DNA of 64,000 bases from Pleurostoma richardsiae (taxonomy: Eukaryota; Ascomycota; Sordariomycetes; Calosphaeriales; Pleurostomataceae): NCBI GenBank assembly GCA_030052745.1, contig JANBVO010000002.1:1612001-1676000 (forward strand), written 5' to 3'. Position 1 is the stretch's first letter, and each line of letters opens with the position of its first letter. Below, one piece after another: positions 11,885 to 22,411 of this stretch. The notes beneath the pieces are model-generated. The model was not told where the DNA came from, did no database searches, and saw nothing but the letters and a program-made list of their open reading frames with translations. Position numbers and translations under genes: made by a program.

Positions 11885-14800
11885 ATGGCCGCCTGGGAGA
11901 CGGAGGACGAGTATAGCGCGCCGACGCTGCCCACGCCGAGCGATACGCCATACCGGACGCCCTCCCGAAGTTCAAAGAAGTCCCGCCGGTCTGTAACTCC
12001 GCCGGCGAAGAGAAAAAGCGTATCACCACCTCCGGTTCCAGGCACGGATAAAACGGACAAAAGCTCGAAGAGATCCTCTAGGGACATCACCACTGACGAC
12101 AGCATCAGCATCCTAGATCCCCGTCGATTCACTCCCACCTTGCACGCAAACTTGGTCTCGGAGATACTGTCTCTTAGGAGAGACCAGGAGGAGAAGCTGA
12201 AGATCATTGAGAGTCTCGAGACTTCTCTTCAAGCCACAAGAGAGGAGCAGGAATCTCTGCAGACGACTTTGACGACCACTTCCAAGGAGAATCGGTCCAT
12301 CAAGCGTCAATTGGCCTTATTGGAAGGTGGCACGTCGTCTGCTTTAGGCGAATTAGCGCGTGAGCGAGACGAAGCTGTTGACACTGTCACGGAGACTAGG
12401 AAGCGGCTGGACGTGGCCCAGAAGAAAATCCGGAGCCAAGAAGAGGACTCGCAAAGAGTGCACGACCTATGGGCGAAGGAGAAGGATGACTGGGAGGAGG
12501 AGAAGCGGAAGTACGAGCGTAAAATTCACGTTGCTGAGAGCCGGCTCAAGGTTGTCCTCGATGAGGTGGCCGCATACCAAGCCGCTCAAGTGAACGGTCA
12601 GAATGGAGCCGAGAGCGAAGTCGAGGAGAGCGCCAAGGAGAACGACGGTGCGAGCATCCGAACGATGAGCATGACGAACAGCATTCGGTTCTCGGTCATG
12701 AACGCGAAGCCCAATGGGCATTCTCTCGCCGATGAGCTGAACTTCGATGGTGACGATGACTGGCAGACCGACCATGACGGTCGCGAGAGCGTCTTGTCAA
12801 ACCATGTGCCTATGCATATGCGAAATGCAAGCCGGGACAGTGTCATGTCCATGTCCAGAACTCATCGTCGCCATCACAGCAATGACAGTCTCATAAGGCC
12901 AGGAAGCGTCGCTCGTGGAAAATTCCAGACGCAGCTTGAGCGACTAGCCGATGGGATTATCCAGGAGGACGAGGAGCCACCATCGCCTGCGCCCAAGGCT
13001 AGTTACACGGATACCGGCATACAGTACTCACCACCTCCTTCCCCAAAACGGCAGCCATCCAAGCCCGCCTCACCGGAACCCACCATTATGACCGCGAGGA
13101 TGGAGAGATTTCAAGAAGTGGAGGTTGCTCCCCGAGAATGGGAAGTCGAAGCAAACCAAAGGAGAAAGAGGGTTGGAATCGCTCGTCCGCTCGCGATCCA
13201 TCCTCCGCATCATACCAATCTAATGGTTTCCACGTCCTCCCAGACTGTCGACGAGCCTCTGAGCCCACCGAAGACGCCAAAATCTCCGTACCAAGAGGGC
13301 CCCCCTTTTCCTCAGCTTCCGGCTCCCGCACCGGTAGAGATGATCTCGTCATCAACGCAAACAGACCCTCCTCCCCTAGTTCGGGACTTTGTTATGCTGC
13401 CTGTGCCTCCTGAGCCGATGCAGATTCCAAGTATTAGCATCCATCCGCCGACAAGCCGCCCTACGACACCCCGTGAACCCCGACTCCCTCAACTCTTCAA
13501 AGACTTCGGCTGCCAAGTTTCAATCCTCACTGGCGCCCCCTCGCGATCGGCAGCTGTGCAGACTGAGGAGATCCGTATTGACACACGGTTGGACAAGCTT
13601 CCCGCTCACCTGCACCCATCCGCTATCGTCTCGCGGCCCGTCTCACCAGTTCCCGAGACACAGCTACCTTCTTCTGAGCCGAACCATCAGTTCACGCCTG
13701 TGCCAGGTAACCTGCCACCCCGAAACCCGCGGCGGCTGGCCAGTAAGCGAAGCATTACCGATCTGACTTCATCACCCCCAGCCCCAGCTGCACTCGAGGA
13801 GACTCACGACGCTTATCCCGGCAACAACGATGACGGACCGCTATCTAGCCAGAAAGCTCCCATGAGAAGACCCCACCGCATCAGCAGCCTCTTTGCTGGT
13901 TTCGACGGCGGCAGCTCTGACGAGGTCGATGACTTCGCTGATGCCGACTTGAGCGATTCTGAATACAGGACTGCTCTTTCTGCCCCTTCTGCTCCTCGAA
14001 CGAAGCCTAGTAGTCGTCACGGGAAACGCAGCTCGTCCGGCACAAACAACACGACGTCTCCGGAACAGTCCATCTCCTCGCGGCCGCTCGCAAGGAGCTC
14101 CATGCGAGCTCTCGGCCCTGCGGAGATCTACACCTCCTTCAGCTTGACCGAGGGCAAGGAGGTATCCGGGCCAGGGCCCTTGCAACCAGCGAAGGCTATA
14201 TCACGGTCATCTGTCCTGAGCAACAGGTCGAGCGGCATGCGCAAAGCCGCGATGATCCAGAACGGAATTGCCACTCACCAGGGACGAGCTCGAAGCCCGA
14301 GCCTCCCAGACGCGCGTGACCCTCCTTTCCCTATCCCGACACGGGCCAGTTCGAGAAAGCCGCCTGTGAGTGTCAGTGCTCCTAGCGATGGCCAGCGCAG
14401 TCCTACCCAGCCGAACGGTGCTTGGCACAAGAGAGGGCTGAAGCAGAGTCACTCCCGTGCTAACAGCATCCGCAAGGTCCGGTCTGCGGCAGCTCTTCCA
14501 CGTAACCAGAGATACCGGAGACAAGCGAGTCGCTCGCCTCCGCCATTCTCTCCTGACGAAGGCCCGGAGAGTCCGGGACTGCCCCCTCTGCCAACCAACG
14601 ACGTTACAACCCCGCGGGAACGCCGTTACAAGAGTCACCACCACCATCCATCCACTAACACCGCTAATACTGACAACACAGGCGTCCAGTCCCAGAACAG
14701 CTCTAATGGAGCGACGGGCGTGGTTGACGCCATTGCTCAGACCATGGTCGGAGAATGGATGTACAAGTATGTTCGGAGACGGAAGTCGTTCGGCATGCCA

Positions 14801-16058
14801 GAGGGGACTGGCAAAGATGACAGCAGCAACGATCGCCACAGGCGTTGGGTATGGCTAGCGCCATATGAGAGATCTATTCTCTGGAGCAGCAAGCAGCCTT
14901 CTAACGGAAGCGCGTTACTCGGCAAATCCGGTCGCAAGTGTGAGTTATCGCAGCCTGTCATGCTGATGCGTGGGAGCGAGCTAACACCCCCCCGTAGTGA
15001 CTATCCAGTCAGTGCTCGACGTCAAGGACGACAACCCTGCTCCCAAGGGTGTCCCACCGCTCTTCAATCGATCGATCCTCATCCTGACCCCACAACGCGC
15101 TCTCAAGTTCACAGCCGTCAGCGCAGAGCGTCATTACCTGTGGCTGACGGCGCTCTCGTTCTTGGCGCACTCACAGCAGGCGGTGCCGGACATCGTAGCG
15201 ATCCAAGCACCAAAGGCAGTCCCCGACTTCGAGATGCCGAGGACGAAGCTGAGGAAGCCGGGCATCCGGGATTCCATTCGCTTAGCGAAGGGCAAGACTG
15301 CGGTAACTCGCAGCGGACCAGTAAGCGTGGCCTCGTCTCAGACGGGTGAAGTTTTGCCGAGCATACCAGACATCCCTAGCTTTAGGCCTCCTGAGTCCTT
15401 CGCGTCGATCTCCACGCACACCCGCGACCTCTCCCGCGATGCCGCCGAAGCGCCCTTCATCCCGCGATTCCACGAGCGGGCGAATCAAGCCCTCGTCCAC
15501 GGCCGCAAGCGCAGCAACACGGGTGGCCACGTGCCACCACCGCTGTCCTTCCGGGGATTCTCGGGTCCGCTGGGCACCGGCAGCAGTTCACACCACGCGG
15601 CGACGAACAGCACGGCGGGCAACAGCATCGGCACGGCGGGGTCGTCGGACATCTACCAGACGCACCAGTCTCAGGCGTCGAGCGGCATGGCGTCGAGTGG
15701 TCTGGGGTGGAGCAACAACCTGAGCAGCGCGGCGTCGCAGCGCACGTCGGAGGCGTCGTCACGGCCCAGCGGGCCGGTCATGAACAACTTCTTCGACGCC
15801 ATCGGCACGGTCCGTATGGAGGCCTTCATCAGCCCGCTGGCCTTCTCGCGCTTCGACGAGTTCCCAGACGAGCAGGAGGAGATGCGGTACCGCGCGCGGC
15901 GCCGCAGCAAGGAGATGAGGCGTCGCCAGAGCCGCAGCCGGCACCGTGACAGCTACCAATCGAGGAGCACGCGCGGCACGGATGAGTACTACGGCGGGAG
16001 CCGGACGGGGGGCGAAGAGGAGTTTTACCTGCGGGATGACCCTTTCAAGGGCTTCTGA
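11885..16058 (+). CDS. apsA: ApsA/Num1-like cortical anchor with C-terminal PH domain
   Basis: There are two exons, 11885-14939 and 14998-16058. The intron begins GTGAGT and ends GTAG, and phase 1 closes to give SGRKLTIQSVLDVKDD across the junction, for 1371 residues. The N-terminal region is Ser/Pro-rich, followed by a long coiled coil (about residues 85-250) and low-complexity Ser/Pro sequence. A PH domain of the Num1/Mcp5 type follows from about residue 955 (EWMYKYVRRRKSFG... to HYLWLTALSFLAHS), with a disordered Arg/Ser-rich tail. In this family the PH domain binds plasma-membrane phosphoinositide and the coiled coil captures dynein and mitochondria, positioning nuclei at the cortex. The start at 11885 has a good context (caatATGGcc). 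An in-frame ATG 36 bases upstream is the alternative. At 1371 residues it is shorter than some ApsA proteins, so the N-terminus could be longer through an unseen exon. Confidence 0.88.
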
Positions 16059-17140
16059 GGGATAGATGGGTGACGCCGGGTGGTGGGACAGAGTCATGTC
16101 CCAGGGAGGCGTATGATATATATGCTCCCTTCTCCGCCGCTGTATCAGTGACTTGGGGTTTGCAATCTCGCCATTCTTTCCCATATACCCCATCTTGTAC
16201 TGTTTCACCAAGGGATCGTGACACCCCAGTGGTCAGTTTTCACTTTGGCTTCTTTTGCTTTCTTTTTCCCTGTACATTTGAATCGACCGTGTCTCGCGAC
16301 GGCGGCAGAGGGGGCACCTCAGGCGGTGGAGTTCAAGGAGTCAGCTGGACAGTGCTTTACTTTTCTTTCCCGTCGCTCACACTCTCTCGGTTTTCTCATA
16401 TCCTCCTTCCCTAGGTCTGGCATGACTTGAGGGATCTCAGCAGTGAAGCTGACGACACACTCGGTGTGCAATCCCGGCGTCTAGGTCTTCGATGTCTCCA
16501 TCGCCATCGCCATCGCCATCTTGCTTTCTCGACGCTCCTTCTTTCTAGTTGCGGCCTGCTTGGCCCGCTACGAGATCCAGATGCCAACGAACCTGAAACG
16601 GCCGTGTTGCTTCTCTTCATTTCTCTTTTTGGTGAAAAATTCCAACTTGCGGCTGATGGACACGCGGGGGTGAAGGGCAGTTCAGATGAAAACTGACGAG
16701 AAAACAAGACTGAGAGATTCCCTCCTAGGGGGTTCCTGTCTCCTTGTATTTGTAGTAAGAGTATCAGATAGTTCGTGACGGAGAAATCCTTCGTCGCAAT
16801 GGCAGATTAAATGCCCTTGATTACCAGGCCTAAGTGACTGGCTTCTATATTTCTGTGTCCCGAAAATACTTGATGGAGGGAGTCGTCGATATCCTCAACC
16901 AGCGGAAGCCCAACCTTCTTTATCCGTCATACTGAGTGAGATAAGGGGGTACGGTACCTAGACGTACTCCATACAGCGGTCTAACACACCCTGAACCCTG
17001 GCGAGGAGTGGTGCCGTTTACCCCGCCGACAACCCCACCAAGACCTTCCATTCCGCCTCGAGCCCAAAATTTCCTCCGCCAGCAGTGAACTTCACGGAGA
17101 CCGCCCCGGCACCCGCAAGCCCATAACCCCCGTCCGCAGA
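16059..17140. other. intergenic region after the ApsA-like gene
   Basis: It holds the 3' end of the ApsA-like transcript and the promoter of the OTU gene. T-rich tracts (ttttgctttctttttccctg near 16252) and a (CATCGC)n run occur, but no open frame has recognisable content. A GTAC-rich element (gtacggtacctagacgtac) sits near 16950-16968, about 180 bp before the OTU start codon. Confidence 0.45.
16498..16520 (+). repeat. (CATCGC)n short tandem repeat
   Basis: About four copies of the six-base unit catcgc lie in tandem, in presumed untranslated sequence downstream of the ApsA-like gene. It is a simple microsatellite with no evident function. Confidence 0.7.
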
Positions 17141-18130
17141 ATGGAGGAGACGCTCGAGCAGATGCAGGCCCGCCACCGCAGGGAGCAGAAAGACCTGCAG
17201 GGGCGCGTCACGAACAAGAAGAAGAACGCCACCAAGAAGACGCGCAAGGGCGTCAACGACGAGTGCGCCGAGCTCGAGCGGCAGCTCAAGGAGCGGCAGG
17301 CGGAGGAGGCCAGGAAGCTCCTGGGCGGGGAGGAGGACAATGTGCCGCCAGCAGAAGGGGAGCAGGAGAAGGATGGGGACCTGAACAAGGAGGGAGCCGC
17401 CGCGGGGACGAAGCAAAACGGCACCGCGCCCGTGACCTCACCGACGCAGAACGGCGAAGAAGCGATCTCGAAACAGCTGCAAGACACTACCCTCTCCGAT
17501 CCGACCGGTCCTCCTCCCACCAAGCAGCAGCAGCAGCCCGCGAAGAAGCGCAACCGCCAAAAGGAGCGCCTGGCCCGCCGCGCCGCCGAGCAGGAAGCAG
17601 CCGCAGAGGCGGCATCCGCAGAGGCGGCGAACATGGTGGACTACCGCGCCGCTGAGAGCGCATACATGAAGCGGGAGTTCGCGGCGCACGCGCTCGTGGA
17701 GCGGGAGATCCGGCCCGACGGGCACTGCCTGTTCTCGGCGGTGGCGGACCAGCTGGAGCAGAGCGCCGTACCGCTCGGCGGCCCGCCGCCAGGCGACGAG
17801 CCCGACTTCCGGAGGGTCAGGCGGGCGGCGGCGGCGTACATGCAGGCGCACCCGGACGACTTCGCGGGGTTCCTGGAGGAGCCGCTGGAGGAGTACCTGG
17901 CGAAGATACGGGACACGGCGGAGTGGGGCGGGCAGCTGGAGCTTCTGGCGCTGGCGAACACGTATAACGTCGAGATTCGCGTGGTGCAGGACGGCAGGAC
18001 GGAGGTGATCGCGCCGACGGCGGAGGGGAAGAAGGGGGAGGGCGAGGAGCCGAAGAAGATCTGGCTGGCGTACTACAGGCACGGATACGGGCTTGGTGAG
18101 CACTACAACTCGCTGAGGAAGAAGGCATGA
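17141..18130 (+). CDS. otu2: OTU-family deubiquitinase (OTUD6/Otu2-like)
   Basis: A single exon encodes 329 residues. The first 60 residues are charged and helical (RHRREQKDLQGRVTNKKKNA), as in the OTUD6/yeast Otu2 subfamily, followed by an acidic linker and a Gln/Arg-rich segment. The OTU cysteine-protease domain starts near residue 185. The catalytic loop is RPDGHCLFSAVADQL, with Asp193 and nucleophile Cys196, and the partner histidine is His321 in GLGEHYNSL at the very C-terminus. All three hallmark residues are present, so it should be active. Otu2 and OTUD6 act on ubiquitin on ribosomes and translation factors; that role is inferred from the family. The stop lies only 91 bp from the stop of the convergent methyltransferase gene. 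The first ATG was used, and length agrees with the family. Confidence 0.93.
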   Translation: MEETLEQMQARHRREQKDLQGRVTNKKKNATKKTRKGVNDECAELERQLKERQAEEARKLLGGEEDNVPPAEGEQEKDGDLNKEGAAAGTKQNGTAPVTSPTQNGEEAISKQLQDTTLSDPTGPPPTKQQQQPAKKRNRQKERLARRAAEQEAAAEAASAEAANMVDYRAAESAYMKREFAAHALVEREIRPDGHCLFSAVADQLEQSAVPLGGPPPGDEPDFRRVRRAAAAYMQAHPDDFAGFLEEPLEEYLAKIRDTAEWGGQLELLALANTYNVEIRVVQDGRTEVIAPTAEGKKGEGEEPKKIWLAYYRHGYGLGEHYNSLRKKA

Positions 18131-18221
18131 GAGGGAGACGCTGTTGATGCACGGCCGGGGTGAACTATTACCGGCGTACTACCTGTTTCTGTGTGGGTGA
18201 GAGGGAGACACAGCGGCCTGC

Positions 18222-19181
18222 CTACCGCCCGTATCTCAGACTCGCAGGCCGGGCGACGTAGTGCTTCCACACCGAGACACGGTCGTCCACGGTCCCGTCC
18301 TCGGCGTACCCTGCCCTGTGCGTCCTCGCCGGGGTGAGGTGCGCGATCCTCTCCAGGGCATAGCCGCTCCGCCGGCCCAGCTTGTCCACGTCGACGCCGC
18401 CGTCCTCGTCGTACGGTACCTCCTCGCCGGGGTGGGACAGGTGGGCGACGTAGGCCCCCGGCGTGACGCCGAAGGGCGGGCCGCCGGTGGACGGCGGCTT
18501 GGTGGAAGGGAACTCGAGGCAGATGAGCCTGCCGTCCGGCTTCAGAAGCTCGGACATGCGCCTCGCCCAGGCAGGACGGGCGGAAAGCGGTAGGGCACAG
18601 AAGAACTGGATCGGGAAGTGTCAGCGGTCAGCGGTTTGATGGATGACGCCCACGCTCACGCACCCCAGAAGCTAATTAGGGTGCTAGTAAGGGCAAGAGA
18701 GAGGAAAACTCACAGTGTAGTCAAATATGAGATCAAACTCCTCCACACCAGCCTCCTTGAGAAAATCATCTTTGAAGAAGTCCCCCGTAAGCCAAGTGAT
18801 CTTCCCGGCCTCTTCAACCCCCTTCCGCGGCCGGTAAACCTCGTCGTCAGCGCCTTTCTTCTGTACCTCCTGTGCTTCCTTGATCGCGCCTTCTGAGAAA
18901 TCGAGCCCGTAGGCGTCGTAGCCAAAAGCACTCAGCAGCCGCACGTCATAGCCGCGCCCGCAGCCCGGGACGAGGGCCGTCTTGCGGTGCCCGGGAGAGG
19001 GGAGACCTCCGCCGAAGAGGTCCGGTTGCTCAGCAAGGACGTCGGCCAGGGCCATACTGGGCTCGCCGCGGTCCCATGGCGTGTAGCTGTCCTTCCAGAG
19101 CGAGTCCCACTTCCGCCCGTGCTCGGCGATGTCTGCCCCCTTAAAGGTTTCGGCGAGCCTGCCCACTACGAAATCTGGCAT
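18222..19181 (-). CDS. TPMT-family S-adenosylmethionine-dependent methyltransferase
   Basis: There are two exons on the minus strand, 19181-18714 and 18605-18222. The 108 bp intron begins GTGAGT and ends CCAG, and joins in phase 0 as FDYTFFCALPLSARPAWARR, giving 283 residues. The WDRGEPS segment near residue 36 and the SAM-binding motif LVPGCGRGYD (70-79), followed by the acidic residue in YGLDFS, are characteristic of the thiopurine/thiol methyltransferase (TPMT) fold. The DYTFFCAL segment is also typical of fungal and plant members. Plant relatives methylate thiols, thiocyanate or halide ions; the fungal substrate is usually unknown, so specificity is open. There is no signal peptide. It is divergent from the dehydrogenase gene (580 bp apart) and convergent with the OTU gene. 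Confidence 0.92.
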
Positions 19182-19761
19182 TGCGACTAGACAAGCTGAT
19201 CAAGGTGCCTCAAGGGAAGAATGTGTGAAGTAGCAACTGGAAATTGGAGACCCTGCGTCCTGCAGGAATTGGCCCTTTATATCTGGCAGCAAGTGCCGTA
19301 TGCATCCAGCGCTGCTACAGCGACGCGGCACCAATACTACAGAGTAACCATCAGCCGACATGCAGTTCGGAAAAGTCCACGGGTGGTGGCGGTAGAGATA
19401 CCTCCTCTTCTAATCACCCTGGCAGCTTTCAGAGTTAGTGTAGCCCCGAGCCTTCCACCTCGTCTCTTGTTGACTAAACAGGGAGATATTCGTCTTCGGC
19501 GATGACATGACGTCCTCACCAGCGACAGAGGTGAGGATAGCACGACAGGGGGTGCACATAACGATCCTTTCCGGCCACACTACTCCGCTTTAGACGAGCC
19601 TCGGCACGGCAACCCCCCATGCACGGGTAAGTTCCGAAATGGGATACTTCCCCAGGTTCATGGGATAGGTATTCATCTAAGGCGTCGCGGCGGAAAGGGG
19701 AGCTTGACCTTCTCGTTTTACTCTCTAATCATCTCTCTATCTGCACTTCTTGGCCGTGAAA
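19182..19761. promoter_or_regulatory. divergent promoter between methyltransferase and dehydrogenase
   Basis: This 580 bp spacer lies between two enzyme genes transcribed away from each other. A pyrimidine-rich run (tttactctctaatcatctctctatctgc) precedes the dehydrogenase ATG by about 10-40 bases, as is usual near fungal start sites. The element gatgacatgacgtcctcacc near 19500 includes a TGACGTC core, similar to a bZIP half-site. Co-regulation of the two genes is possible but not shown. Confidence 0.35.
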
Positions 19762-20880
19762 ATGGATACAAGCACGCTGTTTAACGTCAAGGTACGTCGT
19801 CAGATGTCCGGCAGTCACAATGGCACACTCGCACTTACACGTCCCAGGGGAAAGTCGTGCTGGTCACGGGAGGTGAGGCTATCAAACACAACCCCATGCA
19901 GGACCGACGAAGCTGATATCGTCATAGGAGCCAAAGGTATCGGGCGCATGATCTCGGAGGGCTTCGTCACCAACGGCGCAAAGGTCTACATCTCGTCCCG
20001 CGACGCCAAGGCCTGCGAGAAGGCGGCCGCGGAGCTCAGCGAGCTGGGGCGGTCCACGGGCTCGGGGGGCTCGGCGGCCGCACTGCCGGCCGACCTGCAG
20101 TCCCTGGACGAGTGCAAGAAGCTCGCAGCCTCCCTCGCCGCCCTGGAGCCGAGGCTGCACGTCCTCGTCAACAACAGCGGCGCGACCTGGGGCGAGCCCT
20201 TCGACACGCACCCCGACTCCGCCTGGACCAAGCTGCTCACGCTCAACCTGCAGCGCGTCTTCACCCTGACGCAGCTCCTGGCGCCGCTGCTCGAGGCCGC
20301 CGCCGCCGCCTCCCCGGGCCGGACCACCACCGCCCTCGACGCCGACAGCGGCACCCGGACGGTAGTCCCCGTCGCGGACCCGGCGCGCGTGATCAACATC
20401 GGCTCCGTGGACGGCATCCGCGTCCCCGTGCTGGAGAACTTCGCCTACAGCGCGTCCAAGGCGGGCCTGCACCAGCTGAGCCGCGCGCTGGCGGTCGCGC
20501 TGGGCCCGCGGGGCGTGACCGTCAACACGCTGGCGTGCGGGCCGTTCCGGAGCCGGATGATGGCCGCGGTGCTGGACTCGTTCGGGAGCGAGCTGGAGGC
20601 GGCGATCCCGCTGGGCAGGATCGGGTCGCCGCAGGACGTCGCGGGGGCGTGCCTGTTCCTGGCGAGCCGGGCTGGGTGAGTTCCACACACAAAAGTCCCA
20701 AACGAAATCCTGCGGTTTGACGCCTCGGCTTTCCTAGACGGGAGGGGCTTGTCCGGGGAAGGGGAGCGTTGGCAGCCGCGGCAATGAGTCTGTTTTCGCT
20801 AATGGTCTCTCCTCAGGGCGTTTGTTAACGGCGCTACGATACGGCTGGATGGAGGCATGTCGCTGCTGGCCAAGATATGA
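19762..20880 (+). CDS. short-chain dehydrogenase/reductase (RhlG/FabG-like)
   Basis: There are four exons, 19762-19791, 19848-19872 (25 bp), 19928-20675 and 20817-20880, with introns of 56, 55 and 141 bp. All phases close to give 288 residues. The classical SDR motifs are complete: TGGAKGIG (17-24, nucleotide binding), NNSG (100-103), Asn125, Ser178 in NIGS, and Tyr192/Lys196 in YSASK. The C-terminus ends in FVNGATIRLDGGMSLLAKI, as in fungal proteins often annotated as rhamnolipid-biosynthesis-like 3-oxoacyl-ACP reductases (RhlG). It should be an NADP(H)-dependent oxidoreductase; the substrate is unknown. The glycine-rich loop is split by the second intron, so reading straight through the DNA hides the motif. 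The ATG at 19762 gives the short usual N-terminus MDTSTLFNVKGK. Confidence 0.93.
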
Positions 20881-22189
20881 GTTGGCCCCGGGAGCCTGGG
20901 GGGGTCTCGCCACGGTCGGGTGACGGAAGGATCGGAACAGGTCCGATTCGGCTCACGCTGCCGTGCCCCATCTTTTCCGGCCCGGGGACCGAGGACGCAA
21001 CGGCTGTCAACATTTAACGGGTCCGCGATAACGATGTCTCGTTCTTTTTGCATCAGGTGGCGTGAGGAGCGATGCAACGGCTGCAAGTCCCCCTTGCACT
21101 GCCAAGATTCGCGATCGATCCGGCGATCAATGTCTGGAGACGGGGTGGCTTCGGAGTGGTCCTAATGAACAATAATAGCACGATTGTGTCTAATATCGTC
21201 CGTGGCCTCCGTTGTTCGGAGCCAGCAAGCCTTCCTTTGAGTCGTCCGCGTCGAGGTTCTCGATACGCCTTCTGTCCCTAATTCGCTGAAGAACCGCAAC
21301 TAGAAAATGTTGGGCCCATCGTCGCTCGAGTGCGATGCTCCGCGGCGGCGTGGATGGGTGATGGCATGACTGTCTGAGCTCGGCCAGGCTCCGGCAAAGT
21401 CGCAATGCCTTGGTGCGATCGGCCTCCCAATCAGCCTCCCATTCAGAACTCCAGCCATCTCAAGTTCTAAAGTCCGTATTGCATTGATGTAGCACACGCG
21501 AACCGATCACAAAGACAGGATAAAGTGACTATAGGCATTAGACATTTCTGTTCTCGGACTCGTTGCCCGCATGGGCCCTTCCATGCCGCGTCCATCTTTG
21601 TATCCCTAATCTCTATAATGTAGAGTCAAACTGCCGACAAAACAAAACCAATGCGGATATATAGTATGGTACAACTCCTGAAAAGCAAACAGACTGGCTG
21701 ATAGCATCGCTTGCCCGCAGACCAAGAGATACTAGAAAAACTCTTGCCGAAATCACTTGCTCCCTCCCACTGATGGCATCATTGCTGCGCCGAAGAAGAG
21801 CTCCGGTCCGCTGTTGACTGGGCGAGACCACTCTTCAATCATAACGGCAGCAGTAAGATGAACGGCGCCCTCGCCGTTGCTCGCGCCCATTCACCCCGAA
21901 TGCAAACGCCCAGTTCTCCTCAAAAGTCTATCACCATAGCCGATGCTTTAGCGTAGCAGGCCCGACCGAGGGAGTAAAAGCCGAAGATAAAGAGCTTTTG
22001 GAGTAGAAACCCGAACGACATCGTAGTTGGTAAACCCGAAGGAAAATCCAGACGAGGCTAGCATGTGCCGTCTACCGACTCCATTCTTGTTGCAGCCTTA
22101 TGGGCCAACCCTGCATAGGTAGACGCAAACCGGGCGAAAAGACGTTGATGTCCTTTCACGTAGACGTGAAAAGCCGACCGGGAGGCCCT
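20881..22189. other. intergenic region, no gene recognised
   Basis: It separates the end of the dehydrogenase from the small minus-strand gene. Open frames are short (up to about 95 codons) without family features. The right-hand 500 bp is probably the 3' untranslated region of the small minus-strand gene. Nothing mobile or repetitive stands out. Confidence 0.45.
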
Positions 22190-22411
22190 TTATGACAAGC
22201 CGACGCTCTCAAAGTCCCTCATCATGACAGCCATCTGGGCCCGCTTCGCGGCCTCGGCGACTAGGGTGAAGTCCTTGAGGAAGGGGTCTGTCGACGGGGT
22301 CTTGACGCTCGCCGGCGGAGGGGGGATGATCTTGGACGACGGTGACGTCTGGAAGGAAGATGCTGACATGGAAGCGTGCTGCATGGTGGGGGAAGTGACC
22401 GGAGCCTCCAT
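22190..22411 (-). CDS. small protein of unknown function (73 residues from the first ATG)
   Basis: From the ATG at 22411 the frame encodes 73 residues. The first 40 are Ser/Thr/Pro-rich, and the end is compact and helical, with DPFLKDFTLVAEAAKRAQMA followed by VMMRDFESVGLS. That end looks like a conserved short helix and not random sequence. The open frame continues upstream without a stop to a good acceptor (tttttctcctccag, ending at 22519), through sequence that also reads like protein (QLFAEPEILARPPSRATLSA), so the mature protein may start in an earlier exon. I could not find a convincing upstream exon with an ATG and a strong donor; the alternative is a long spliced leader. I do not recognise the family. 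No signal peptide or membrane segment is visible. Confidence 0.5.
   Translation of the reverse strand: MEAPVTSPTMQHASMSASSFQTSPSSKIIPPPPASVKTPSTDPFLKDFTLVAEAAKRAQMAVMMRDFESVGLS

Noticed and set aside
18222-18557. The second methyltransferase exon as a separate 111-codon gene
   Set aside because: A consensus intron joins it in phase to the exon carrying the SAM-binding motif, and the joined protein has normal family length.
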